Shown here one piece after another: positions 7,509 through 16,126 of a stretch of 62,807 nt of DNA. This DNA is from Pseudomonas sichuanensis (GTDB taxonomy: Bacteria > Pseudomonadota > Gammaproteobacteria > Pseudomonadales > Pseudomonadaceae). The notes below the pieces were generated by a model. That model had not been told where the DNA came from. It made no database searches and was given only the letters and a program-made list of their open reading frames with translations. The position numbers and the translations under genes were made by a program. The DNA lies in the NCBI RefSeq assembly GCF_003231305.1, contig NZ_QKVM01000038.1, positions 1 through 62,807 of the forward strand, read 5' to 3'. Every line of letters begins with the position of its first letter. Positions within the stretch are counted from its first letter, which is position 1.

Positions 7509-8813
7509 CTATCGCCGTGGCCATTTCCGGTGGAGCTCATCAATGACAAACGAGTGCGCATGAGATTTTCCATCAGCGACATGAGGATGATCTTCCGAAA
7601 GATCGTCGTGCTGATGCGACACAACCTCGTGCTCATGGTCGGGATGCCAGATCCATTTGCTCAGTGTCCACGCAAACCCAGCGAGTAGACCTAGGCCAAC
7701 GAACGCAGCAGTGAGGCTGACGCTGGCTCCCAGCCACCCGGCCAGCGGGTAGGTAATCAGCCAACAAGCATGAGACAAGGCGAACTGCGCCGCGAACAGC
7801 GCTGGTCGATCCTGAGCCGAAGAAGATCGACGCAAGATCCGCCCCGACGGCGTTTGTGCCAGGGAATATCCAGCGCCCAGCACCACCCACAGAACAACCA
7901 AGGCCGAATAACTGGAGACGAAAGCCCCGATCAGCAAACCAGCCACCAGGATCGCTCCGCCGGCAAGCATGGCCTTACGATCGTCCAGACGCTCAAGAAG
8001 TCGCGGAAGCAGCATGGCCACCACCATCGAACCGCCACCGAAAGCCATCAACGCCATGGCCATCGCGCTCTGATCCAGCCCAAGCTTCGCCTGAACCAAC
8101 ACGACCGTATTCACGATAACCATCGCGCTGGCTGCAGCAATTGCGAGGTTCAAGGCCAGGAGGCCGCGCAGGCGCGGGGTACGCAGGAAGATCCGTAGGC
8201 CTTTGGTCGTCCGCTCGTAGATGCTCCGCTTGGGCCCGCGAACGGCTACCGGCAATACCGCTGAAACCACCATCGCAGCTGACACGAGGAAACCCACGAC
8301 GGTGCCACCGAACAGGCTGTGGAAGCTGACCACGGTCAACAGGGCTGCCGCGAGCATCGGGCTAATAACACTCTCCAGGTCATAAGCCAGGCGCGAAAGT
8401 GATAGCGCCCGGGTGTACTCACGCTCGTCAGGGAGGATGTCAGGAATGGTGGCCTGGAACGTTGGCGTAAACGCGGCAGATGCAGACTGCAGCACGAAAA
8501 TCAGCACGTAGATCTGCCAGATCTCGGTGACAAACGGGAGTAACAGCGCCACGGCTGCCCTGACCAGGTCGAGGGAGACCAGCATGGCTTTTCTGGGTAG
8601 GTGTTCGGCAAACGCACCGGCAATCGGCGCCACGCCAATGTAGGCCACCATCTTGATCGCGAGCGCAGTGCCCAAGACGGCGCCGGCCTGCGCGCCGGCT
8701 AGATTATAGGCCAGAAGCCCAAGCGCTACGGTCGCCAGGCCGGTGCCGATCAAGGCAATCACCTGAGCAATGAACAGGTGCCTGTAAGTGCGGTTTTTCA
8801 GGACAGATAGCAT
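7509..8813 (-). CDS. nreB: NreB-like MFS metal (nickel) exporter
   Basis: This 434-residue major facilitator protein has twelve predicted helices and a His/Asp-rich cytoplasmic tail (HPDHEHEVVSHQHDD and HPHVADGKSHAHS), as in NreB nickel-resistance exporters. The ATG at 8813 was preferred to a GTG at 8828 because GGAGG sits six bases before it. An operator with the same C7-A-G5 core as that of the CsoR/InrS-type repressor lies 65 bases upstream, so it is predicted to belong to that regulon. Nickel as substrate is inferred from the family and tail. Confidence 0.75.
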   Translation of the reverse strand: MLSVLKNRTYRHLFIAQVIALIGTGLATVALGLLAYNLAGAQAGAVLGTALAIKMVAYIGVAPIAGAFAEHLPRKAMLVSLDLVRAAVALLLPFVTEIWQIYVLIFVLQSASAAFTPTFQATIPDILPDEREYTRALSLSRLAYDLESVISPMLAAALLTVVSFHSLFGGTVVGFLVSAAMVVSAVLPVAVRGPKRSIYERTTKGLRIFLRTPRLRGLLALNLAIAAASAMVIVNTVVLVQAKLGLDQSAMAMALMAFGGGSMVVAMLLPRLLERLDDRKAMLAGGAILVAGLLIGAFVSSYSALVVLWVVLGAGYSLAQTPSGRILRRSSSAQDRPALFAAQFALSHACWLITYPLAGWLGASVSLTAAFVGLGLLAGFAWTLSKWIWHPDHEHEVVSHQHDDLSEDHPHVADGKSHAHSFVIDELHRKWPRR

Positions 8814-8877
8814 GGCACCTCCGTGCACGGCTGGAGGCGATCTCTATCGCCTGAACTTCATCAGATCGACAACAGCG

Positions 8878-8896
8878 TATCCCCCCCAGGGGGATA
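8878..8896. promoter_or_regulatory. CsoR/InrS-type operator before the NreB-like exporter
   Basis: TATCCCCCCCAGGGGGATA shares its first 16 bases exactly with the site at 3767. It is located in the divergent region between the exporter (start 8813) and chrB (start 9004), closer to the exporter. Confidence 0.75.
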
Positions 8897-8965
8897 TGGT
8901 CAACGCGATTCCATACGGCTCGACACGCTCGATGAATACCCGTTGCATTTGGACGAAACTGGCTT

Positions 8966-8985
8966 AATGTAGGAAAAGATACATT
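8966..8985. promoter_or_regulatory. inverted repeat ahead of chrB, possible ChrB operator
   Basis: AATGTA and TACATT are perfect six-base arms around GGAAAAGA, ending 18 bases before the chrB ATG. ChrB proteins are chromate-responsive regulators in several proteobacteria, so autoregulation here is plausible but unproven. Confidence 0.45.
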
Positions 8986-9003
8986 TTATGTTGAGTTTTC
9001 TAC

Positions 9004-9945
9004 ATGATTAGCTGGTCGCTATTGATTTTGGGACTGCCGACAGCAAACGCCACCGAACGAATGCGCGCCTGGAGAACGCTGAAGGCCTCTGGCGCCGCCG
9101 TGCTACGCGATGGTGTGTACTTGCTGCCGGAACAAAGCGCGGGCCGCGAAACGTTCGAAGCCGTGGAGCGAGATGTGCTAGCCATCAACGGCACGGCATT
9201 TCTGCTGTCGTTGCCAGAACGCGAGGAGCGCTTCAGCGGGCTATTCGACAGAAGCGATGAATACGCCAAGCTGATGGAAGAAATTGCAGGCTGCCGAGCT
9301 GACCTATCCCCGGATAATGCGTTGCTGACAGCCCGACAGGTGCGCAAGCTCAGGAAGGCCTTCGGCCAGTTGGCAGCGATCGATTTCTTCCCAGGTGTAC
9401 TCAAGACCCAAGCCGACGCGGCCCTGCAGGAGCTTGAGACCGCGATTAGCCGCGCTCTGTCTTCTGATGAGCCGAGTGCGCACGATGAGGCGATCAACCA
9501 GCTGGAGCGCAGCGAATACCAAGGTCGCCGATGGGCAACGCGAAAACGTCCTTGGGTAGACCGGTTGGCCTGTGCCTGGCTGATCCGTCGCTTCGTTGAT
9601 GCCGATGCCCAATTCATTTGGTTGGACAGTCCCAGCGACTGCCCAAGCGATGCGCTCGGCTTTGATTTTGATGGGGCCCGATTCAGCCACGTTGGCCAGC
9701 GGGTTTCCTTCGAAACCCTCATCGAGAGCTTCGCCTTTCAGCAGCCAGGCCTGGCACGCCTGGCGGGTGTCATCCACTACCTGGATGTGGGAGGCGTACA
9801 ACCTTCCGAAGCACCCGGTATCGAGCGTGTCCTCGCCGGATTGAGAGAGAGCATTGGCGATGACGATCAACTGACAATGGTCGCAGGAGGCATCTTCGAT
9901 GGCCTGCTGACGGCTTTCGCAAGCGAGGAAGCCCAAAATGGTTGA
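9004..9945 (+). CDS. chrB: chromate resistance regulator ChrB
   Basis: This 313-residue protein has a ChrB N-terminal DNA-binding-like domain (GLPTANATERMRAWRTLKAS near the start) and a C-terminal domain beginning RKRPWVDRLACAWLIRRFVD. ChrB acts as a chromate-sensing regulator of chrA and is usually its partner. No clear Shine-Dalgarno precedes the ATG; homologous proteins start at this position. The stop lies inside chrA, eight bases after the chrA ATG, so chrB-chrA is an operon. It is divergent from the NreB-like exporter. Confidence 0.9.
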   Translation: MISWSLLILGLPTANATERMRAWRTLKASGAAVLRDGVYLLPEQSAGRETFEAVERDVLAINGTAFLLSLPEREERFSGLFDRSDEYAKLMEEIAGCRADLSPDNALLTARQVRKLRKAFGQLAAIDFFPGVLKTQADAALQELETAISRALSSDEPSAHDEAINQLERSEYQGRRWATRKRPWVDRLACAWLIRRFVDADAQFIWLDSPSDCPSDALGFDFDGARFSHVGQRVSFETLIESFAFQQPGLARLAGVIHYLDVGGVQPSEAPGIERVLAGLRESIGDDDQLTMVAGGIFDGLLTAFASEEAQNG

Positions 9946-11308
9946 TACCACCTCCGCAGTAAGTGAACAGCCGCCATCGCAAGCGTCTCAGCAGCCGATC
10001 GGTCTGTATGAAGCCTTCCTGTTCTGGCTCAAGTTAGGCTTCATCAGCTTTGGCGGGCCTGCCGGACAGATCTCAGTCATGCATCAGGAGTTGGTCGAGC
10101 GTAGGGGGTGGATCAGCGAGAAACGGTTTCTACACGCGCTGAACTACTGCATGTTGCTGCCCGGCCCCGAGGCTCAGCAGCTCGCAACGTATATCGGTTG
10201 GCTCATGCACCGCAGCTGGGGTGGGGTAATTGCCGGCGCATTGTTCGTGCTGCCTTCACTGTTCATCCTGATCGGTTTGTCCTGGGTCTATGTCGCCTTT
10301 GGCGAGGTGCCGGTAGTCGCGGGCATTTTCTATGGCATCAAGCCGGCGGTCACCGCCATTGTCGTCCACGCTGCACACCGGATTGGTTCACGAGCCCTCA
10401 AGAACGGCTGGCTGTGGGCTATGGCCGGCGCCTCGTTCGTCGCTATCTTCGCCCTCAACGTGCCGTTCCCGCTGATCGTGCTGGTGGCCGCCATCATCGG
10501 CTATGTGGGGGGCCGCTTCGCACCCGGCAAGTTCGTGATCGGCGGCGGTCATGGGGCCGCGAAGAACAGCTTCGGTCCGGCGCTGATCGATGACGACACC
10601 CCAACCCCTGAGCATGCCCGTTTCAGCTGGGGACATCTGGTACACCTGCTGCTGGTCGGTGGAGCGCTGTGGGTGCTGCCCATGGGGTTGCTAACGCTGT
10701 CGTTTGGCTGGGACGGCAGCCTGACGCAGATGGGCTGGTTCTTCACCAAGGCTGCACTGATGACGTTTGGCGGGGCGTACGCGGTGCTGCCTTATGTCTA
10801 CCAGGGCGCTGTCGGTCATTACGGGTGGCTGACGCCAACCCAAATGATCGATGGCCTCGCTTTGGGGGAAACCACGCCAGGGCCACTGATCATGGTGGTT
10901 GCCTTCGTCGGATTCATCGGTGGGTACGTGCATCCGATGTTCGGTGCGGAGCACCCGTTCCTTGCCGGTGCAGTCGCGGCGAGCCTCGTGACCTGGTTCA
11001 CCTTCCTGCCTTCCTTCATCTTCATCCTTGCCGGTGGCCCAGTGGTGGAGTCGACTCACAACGAGATGAAATTCACTGCACCGCTGACAGGCATCACCGC
11101 GGCTGTGGTGGGGGTGATCCTGAACCTCGCCATGTTCTTCGGCTACCACGTACTTTGGCCAAAAGGCTTCAGTGGGGCGTTTGACTGGCCTTCAGCGATG
11201 ATAGCGGTTGCTGCAGCAATTGCCCTATTCCGCTTTAAGCGGGGTGTCATTCAGGTTCTATTCGCTTGCGCCCTGGCAGGCCTGGCAGTCCACATGTTGC
11301 GTGGTTGA
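9938..11308 (+). CDS. chrA: chromate efflux transporter ChrA
   Basis: This 456-residue long-chain CHR transporter is made of two homologous halves, each opening with the family motif (FLKLGFISFGGPAGQI-like at about residue 32 and KAALMTFGGAYAVLPY at about residue 271) and each with PGP loops (LLPGPEAQQLATYIG, TTPGPLIMV). It exports chromate across the inner membrane driven by the membrane potential. It overlaps chrB by eight bases and is followed by a hairpin (11318-11338). Confidence 0.93.
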   Translation: MVDTTSAVSEQPPSQASQQPIGLYEAFLFWLKLGFISFGGPAGQISVMHQELVERRGWISEKRFLHALNYCMLLPGPEAQQLATYIGWLMHRSWGGVIAGALFVLPSLFILIGLSWVYVAFGEVPVVAGIFYGIKPAVTAIVVHAAHRIGSRALKNGWLWAMAGASFVAIFALNVPFPLIVLVAAIIGYVGGRFAPGKFVIGGGHGAAKNSFGPALIDDDTPTPEHARFSWGHLVHLLLVGGALWVLPMGLLTLSFGWDGSLTQMGWFFTKAALMTFGGAYAVLPYVYQGAVGHYGWLTPTQMIDGLALGETTPGPLIMVVAFVGFIGGYVHPMFGAEHPFLAGAVAASLVTWFTFLPSFIFILAGGPVVESTHNEMKFTAPLTGITAAVVGVILNLAMFFGYHVLWPKGFSGAFDWPSAMIAVAAAIALFRFKRGVIQVLFACALAGLAVHMLRG

Positions 11309-11317
11309 AACCAACTG

Positions 11318-11338
11318 CCGGCCGACATCATCGGCCGG
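11318..11338 (+). terminator. hairpin after chrA
   Basis: CCGGCCGA and TCGGCCGG pair around CATCA and are followed by TGTTT. It may partly separate chrBA from the downstream ChrB-domain gene. Confidence 0.5.
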
Positions 11339-11377
11339 TGTTTCATGACCCATCGCCTGCCGGCGGTGGGGTGTCCA

Positions 11378-11764
11378 ATGAAATGGGTAACGCGTGAACG
11401 TCCAAAGATCGATCGGATCGCCTGTCCTTGGCTCATCCAGCGCTTCATCGATACAGTCCCGGTTTTCCGCTACGTCCCCAGCAGCGAGGTCTTGCGCGTG
11501 GCAAGTGATGAAGGTGCCACGCTCTATGACATTCTAGGGGTAGACCTGAGCCATGTCGGGCCGTTAAGCAGCTTCGACGCCTTCCTCAAGAAGTACCAGC
11601 TCGATGATCCCACTCTGGCCAAGCTCGCCGAAATCGTCCGTGGCGCGGACACGTCCAGGCTGGATCTCACGCCCCAGTCGGCGGGGCTTTACGCCATTTC
11701 TTTGGGGCTGTTTCGCTGCTACACGGATGACCACGAAATGCTCAAACATGGCCGGATTCTGTAA
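11378..11764 (+). CDS. stand-alone ChrB C-terminal-domain protein
   Basis: This 128-residue protein is equivalent to the C-terminal half of ChrB: it opens with VTRERPKIDRIACPWLIQRF, parallel to the same motif inside the 9004 gene, but lacks the N-terminal DNA-binding part. The ATG at 11378 matches the usual family start; an in-frame ATG at 11345 exists. By position it is the third gene of the chromate cluster. Small ChrB-domain proteins like this (sometimes called ChrE-like or chrB2) have no settled function; binding of a metal or of chromate reduction products is a guess. Confidence 0.75.
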   Translation: MKWVTRERPKIDRIACPWLIQRFIDTVPVFRYVPSSEVLRVASDEGATLYDILGVDLSHVGPLSSFDAFLKKYQLDDPTLAKLAEIVRGADTSRLDLTPQSAGLYAISLGLFRCYTDDHEMLKHGRIL

Positions 11765-12133
11765 GACGCCCTCTTTGCATGGTGCCGTGACTGCCACGGT
11801 GAAACGCACACCAGGCCACCGCAGATGTAAGAACTCAGCTTGCCGGGCAATGGAAATTTCTTCTGATGACGTATCGGTGGGGCTGCGTCATGAGCTCGCT
11901 GTACTGGCCCTTTGCTTGTTTCGCCGCGCAGCCGAGAATCGCTTCCAACCGGACTGTAAGGCCCGATCTAGGACTGTGTGCTGGCAGAGTGAAGAGGGGG
12001 CATGAGACAGACTTAGTACCTGTGAACAGGAGAAGCTCGTACCGATTACCTCTGTGTACAAAGATACCATCATAATTTTTCCGGGGTTTTTGCACGATAT
12101 ATCCTTGTGATTTTTCTTTGGCTGAACCTTTGC
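11765..12133. other. non-coding spacer between the chromate genes and the element A end
   Basis: No open frame is convincing here. The base composition drifts from GC-rich to AT-rich towards 12060, as often seen next to transposon ends. Confidence 0.5.
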
Positions 12134-12300
12134 TGTGACAACCTTTACTGTTGTGACGACCTTTATTAAACGGAAAAGCCCAAGAATTTTTGAAAGATTA
12201 TGCTTTGTGACAACCTTTATTCTCTCTTCTCCAGGATCAGCGCCCCCGCTCGGCCGCGGAATCCAAGAGCTTTTGTGACAAAGTTTATTAATCCGTAACA
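12134..12300. repeat. TnsB-like binding-site array of element A (distal end)
   Basis: Four same-direction copies of TGTGACAACCTTTATT or close variants start at 12134, 12152, 12206 and 12274. The last one continues to ...TTAATCCGTAACA, whose minus-strand reading begins TGTTACGGATTA, a Tn7-type 5'-TGT terminus. The widely and unevenly spaced copies match the layout of a Tn7 left end. Confidence 0.65.
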
Positions 12301-12316
12301 CCAATGGCTGTTCGGA

Positions 12317-12371
12317 TTAAAGATTGACACATAAGGTTAAAGTCTGACACACGCTATTAAAGTTTGACACA
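12317..12371. repeat. TnsB-like binding-site array of element B (tnsA-proximal end)
   Basis: Three copies of TTAAAG(A/T/C)(T/C)TGACACA lie at 12317, 12337 and 12357, an exact 20-bp period. They are in the opposite direction to the three copies at the far end. Close packing at the tnsA side is the Tn7 right-end arrangement. Confidence 0.75.
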
Positions 12372-12378
12372 ACGCGCA

Positions 12379-12400
12379 AACCCCCGTATTTACGGGGGTT
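12379..12400. terminator. intrinsic terminator inside the element B end
   Basis: AACCCCCGTA and TACGGGGGTT pair with a two-base loop and are followed by TTCCGTTT. It lies between the TnsB-like sites and tnsA and would block read-through from outside into the tns genes. Confidence 0.7.
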
Positions 12401-12561
12401 TTCCGTTTCTGGGCCTAGCCGTTGGTCCGGATTAACCGCTTCGCTTGGCAGCGGGAGTAGTCTAGGAGTGCCTTCGACGAGACCGCCGGAAGGTCCATAT
12501 TTTCCTATGACTATTTTTGAGGATCAGGTGAAGCACTCCGGTAGGACTGAGGAGGTAGGGG

Positions 12562-13413
12562 TTGCGCGGTCGTAGGTTTGCTTCAAAGCAGGATATTGAA
12601 CGGCACATCGCCAACGGATTTGGATCCGGCGCCGGAGTCGGTTACGTGCCTTGGTTACGTGTGCAGGATGTCCCATCAATGGGGCGCTCCCACAAAATCC
12701 CAGGCGTTAAAGTTGAGCGCATACATCATCTTTTGTCCGATCTCGAACGTGCCTACCTCTTGGTCTGCGAGTTCTCTGAAGACGTAGTGGACATCCGCGA
12801 GCAATACCCGTTGCTGCCTGTGGAAAGCACTCAAGCAATCGCAAAGGCGATTGGCGTCCGTTACCCCAGATACAAATCTACTGCCCTGCCGCTGGTAATG
12901 ACGACAGACTTTCTCTTGACTGTTAGGCTGCCAAACGGAGATTTTAAATCGGTAGCTAGGACAATTAAGTATCAGCAAGACCTCAAACAGAACTCTCCTC
13001 GGACTTTGGAAAAATTAGATATCGAGAGACGATTCTGGATGAGCCAGGGAGTGGACTGGGCCATTGTTACTGAGGAAATGTTTACGCCAGACCTGATAAA
13101 AAATCTCGGGCTCCTTAGGCGGTACTCTCAACTAACCTGTGCGCTTATGACTTCGTCACTTCACGTTGAATTCCTTGAGCTCTTAGAGTCCAGCAAAGCT
13201 TACCCTTGGGCCACGTCTGAATGTCTTAGAAGAATTGCAGCACGTTTAGGAGTAGCGTACGGCGATGCTAGAGATATTTTCTTTCATCTGATCTGGCGAA
13301 AAGTAATTCAGATTGATTTGAGTAGCGCTCCGTTTCACCTGAAATCGCCGCTACCTGATTTCAAGGTTATTTACCCTTCTGACTTGAGCGCATTGAGTGA
13401 GGGATCGTTATGA
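12562..13413 (+). CDS. tnsA: TnsA-family endonuclease of a Tn7-like element
   Basis: This protein has 283 residues. TnsA cuts the 5' strands at transposon ends while TnsB handles the 3' strands. The restriction-enzyme-like core residues are visible: Glu62 (LSDLERAY), Asp116 (MTTDFLLTV) and Lys136 (RTIKYQ), at the spacing known for TnsA; the C-terminal winged-helix region follows. The start is a TTG at 12562 behind GAGGAGG; its N-terminus (RGRRFASK then YVPWLRVQDVPS) is typical of the family. It overlaps the next gene by four bases (ATGA). Codon use is clearly more AT-rich than in the core genes to the right. It appears intact. Confidence 0.9.
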   Translation: MRGRRFASKQDIERHIANGFGSGAGVGYVPWLRVQDVPSMGRSHKIPGVKVERIHHLLSDLERAYLLVCEFSEDVVDIREQYPLLPVESTQAIAKAIGVRYPRYKSTALPLVMTTDFLLTVRLPNGDFKSVARTIKYQQDLKQNSPRTLEKLDIERRFWMSQGVDWAIVTEEMFTPDLIKNLGLLRRYSQLTCALMTSSLHVEFLELLESSKAYPWATSECLRRIAARLGVAYGDARDIFFHLIWRKVIQIDLSSAPFHLKSPLPDFKVIYPSDLSALSEGSL

Positions 13414-15812
13414 ATATTTCAATTAATGACGTATTCGAGCCCGTCACAGAATTCTCGGTACTCACTACCTTAGCCAGAGTCCTTTATCTAGATGAGGAGC
13501 ACGACGCATTGATCGTGATAGACCTCGTCGAGCCGCCACGAAAGCCCTACCCTTTGGGGCTTGAAGAACTCAGGCTCTCGCTGGAGGCTGGCGACACCAA
13601 ATCCGTCATCACGGGAGTGCCCGAGTTCCTGCTGGTCTTGGAAGATGATCTCGATGAAAGCACCAAGCGCGATAGGGAAGAAAAATGGGCGGTGATTGCG
13701 CCGCTTCTGGATCCGGCCTACCCCGGACAGATCTTCGTACGTGGCGAGATGGGACGCCTTGTGGGAAACCGCGCCGCTGAACTGGGCATGCATCGAAAGA
13801 CTATTTATCGTCTTTTGTATAGATATTGGTTCTATGGCCAGGTAAGAAATGCGTTTCTCAAAAATTATTCAGCGGTAGGTGTTGCCAGCAGGAACTACAC
13901 CCAAGATAGACGGCCTGGTCCTAAGCCTAAGTTTCAGGGAGTTCTGACCACGCCTTCCAAGCTGCTCAGTGCTGTTGATAAGCGGTGTATTCGGGTAGGT
14001 TACTCACTTTATGTCAACGACAAAGCGCCCTCAATCCGCATTGCTTATGACAAGATGCTTAAGAAATTCTATTCTGTAAAAGATTATTCGAAGAACGCAG
14101 AAAATCGAATTCGCTTGCTTCCAGATGCCGAGATACCTAATTACAATCAGTTCGATTATTGGGGAAAAATATTCTTTGACGAGATAGCAACTGATCGTGG
14201 GCGTAAGGGGTTGACGAAGTGGCTCAAGGACTGCCGTCCGTTGTCCGGTACCGTCCGCGATTGGCTTCGGGGGCCTTGTCACCAATTCGAGATTGACGCC
14301 ACGATTGCAGATATCTACTTGGTCAACAGTTATTCCCGGCGGATGGTGATTGGAAGGCCTGTGGTCTACATCGTGGTGGACAGCTTCTCGGGGATGATTG
14401 TTGGCCTGTATGTTGGTCTGGAGGGGCCCAGCTGGAATGGTGCGCGGCAGGCATTGTTCAATGCATTCACCTCCAAGGTGGATTTCTGCGCGCAGAACGG
14501 CGTCGTTATCAATTCCGAGGACTGGGACTGCCACCACCTACCTCAGCAAATCTACGCCGACCGAGGCGAGATGTTGTCTTTGGCTGCGGAAGGGTTCCCT
14601 GTCGTCTTCATTGACGAAATGCAGGATACGTCCTGGGAGCAAGAGCGTTTGTTGCAGTTGATGTTCGACGACACCGTCATCATTCAGCGCTTCGGCGATA
14701 TCAATCAGCGAATCCTAGGTAGTTCGGAAGGAGCGGAACACCTGACGTTCCCACGAGGCGACGCGCTGCCGATATCCTCCAGCAAACGCTTCGGTCCTCA
14801 CATCGCTCAGTCCGTGTCCAGAACACAGCTGACGGGTGCCGCTGTAACTGGAGAGAGCGAAGACCGTCACGCCTCCATGTTGATCGTCTACAGCACCGAG
14901 CGTGTACAAGATGTGATCTCGACGTTTGGAGAGCATGTCTTAGAACGCTTCAGCGATACCGACCTGACCAACGGGAAAGTCAAAGCTCTTTGCGCTCGGA
15001 AACAGGGCGATGCCGCAAAACAGATAGCTGGGCGTACCCTACTGGACTACTGGCCTGCTTCCACTGGCGACCAACTGCCTGGGCTCAAGCTTGTGCGATT
15101 TTGGGCACTTCTCGGTGGGCCAAAACCTGCCGTAAACGCATCGTTTTCATCACGATTTGAAGAGATCCGCAGAGCGTTATTTCTGGTGCTGCGCGCTGCC
15201 AAAGCGGAGATTGTCGAAGGCTTGAAAGCTGATCATCAGCTGATTCGCAAATTGCGCGATGCTGATAAGGACGTGTCGGCTTTCCGGTTGCTGATTCGTA
15301 ATCTATGCATGGCAAACGTGGCGGAAGCAGATGAAGAAAGGCGCGTCCGTATCGTGAATACGCTGTACGTAAAGCTGAGCTCGCTGCTCCCAGATCATCT
15401 GACACTGCAGATGTTCACCGAGCTTCCGGTTTTTCAACGGCCAGCGCCCATGGCTATTCACGGGCTTCACCGATCGATTTGCTCAGTCGAAAAAAATGGT
15501 CGCAGCTTAAACATTCACATCGGCACACTCGCCTCGATGAAAGGTGAAACGCACTTGGCAACCCTCGTCATGGAGTCTCTAGGTCATCCAAGTCGTCGTT
15601 TCGATCTGGAACTCGCGCTGCCCATCATTGCAGGGATCGGTACTCGAGCTAAAAAAACGCCTGAGAGCCAGCTATCTCAGTACCGCAATCTGTATGTCGG
15701 AATGTCACGACCTACCAGTTTTCTTTGCCTGGCAGTCAACGCAGAACGGGTTTCAGAAGAGTGTAAAGCGGCGTTGGTCGCGCAAGGGTGGGCTATTACC
15801 CATCTGCAGTAG
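13410..15812 (+). pseudogene. chimeric ORF: 5' part of tnsB fused in frame to 3' part of a UvrD/GajB-like helicase
   Basis: This is one 800-codon frame made of two unrelated halves. Residues 1 to about 388 are TnsB: helix-turn-helix region near residue 118, then the DDE transposase core with a first Asp in HQFEIDATIADIY and a second in IYADRGEM (Asp384). The third catalytic residue (Glu) and the C-terminal TnsC-binding part are missing. From about residue 398 the sequence is a superfamily-1 helicase from motif II onward: VVFIDEMQDTSWEQERLL (Asp402), then a motif-V-like SMKGETHLATLV and a motif-VI-like YVGMSRPTSFLCLA near the end. Its Walker A motif is missing. Both halves therefore lack essential residues. 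The junction lies within about 14574-14605. The helicase half resembles GajB of Gabija-type systems. Confidence 0.85.
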
Positions 15813-16126
15813 TAGAGCAATGGATACGCAATGGCGGATTTGTGGGGACCGATCAACGATTTTTGCACAATTATCGTGCCGTTTTTTCCCTCGTGTCTCC
15901 AGTTCTGCAGTTGGGGAATGGGGAGTTGATAGGGATTGAGGGCAGCCAGGCACAGTCAGCGGTTATCTTGGGTTTGTCATCACGCGACCAAGTGGCGAGT
16001 GGACGAAGGTTACGTGTGACAAACGCTCTCAACTGGCGCGCGGCTTATCAGCTCGGGGCAACTGGATGTGCGAGCGGAGGACGCTACAGCGTTGGTGGGG
16101 CTGCTTAAGGTGAGCTCGTCCTTGGT
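15813..16126. other. non-coding stretch before the distal end of element B
   Basis: I see no supported gene. A frame of about 100 codons from 15788 overlaps the helicase end but has no ribosome site or recognisable content. A single TGTGACAAAC at about 16016 resembles a degenerate end repeat. Confidence 0.5.

Larger units (their letters stand above)
1..12300. mobile_element. Tn7-like element A: metal-resistance cargo and distal (left) end
   Basis: The stretch from the window start to 12300 is read as cargo of a Tn7-like transposon whose other end lies outside the window to the left. What is seen: a dense set of metal-ion genes (Ni/Co, chromate, copper remnant) and, at 12134-12300, four direct copies of a 16-bp repeat with core TGTGACAACCTTTATT ending in ...CCGTAACA. 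Three to four widely spaced TnsB-like sites at the end away from the tns genes is how Tn7 left ends are built. That its tnsABCD and right end lie near glmS to the left is inference. Confidence 0.6.

Noticed and set aside
15788..16108. 106-codon plus-strand frame after the helicase fusion
   Set aside because: GTG start inside the preceding gene, no ribosome site, no domain; it leads into the element end repeats.
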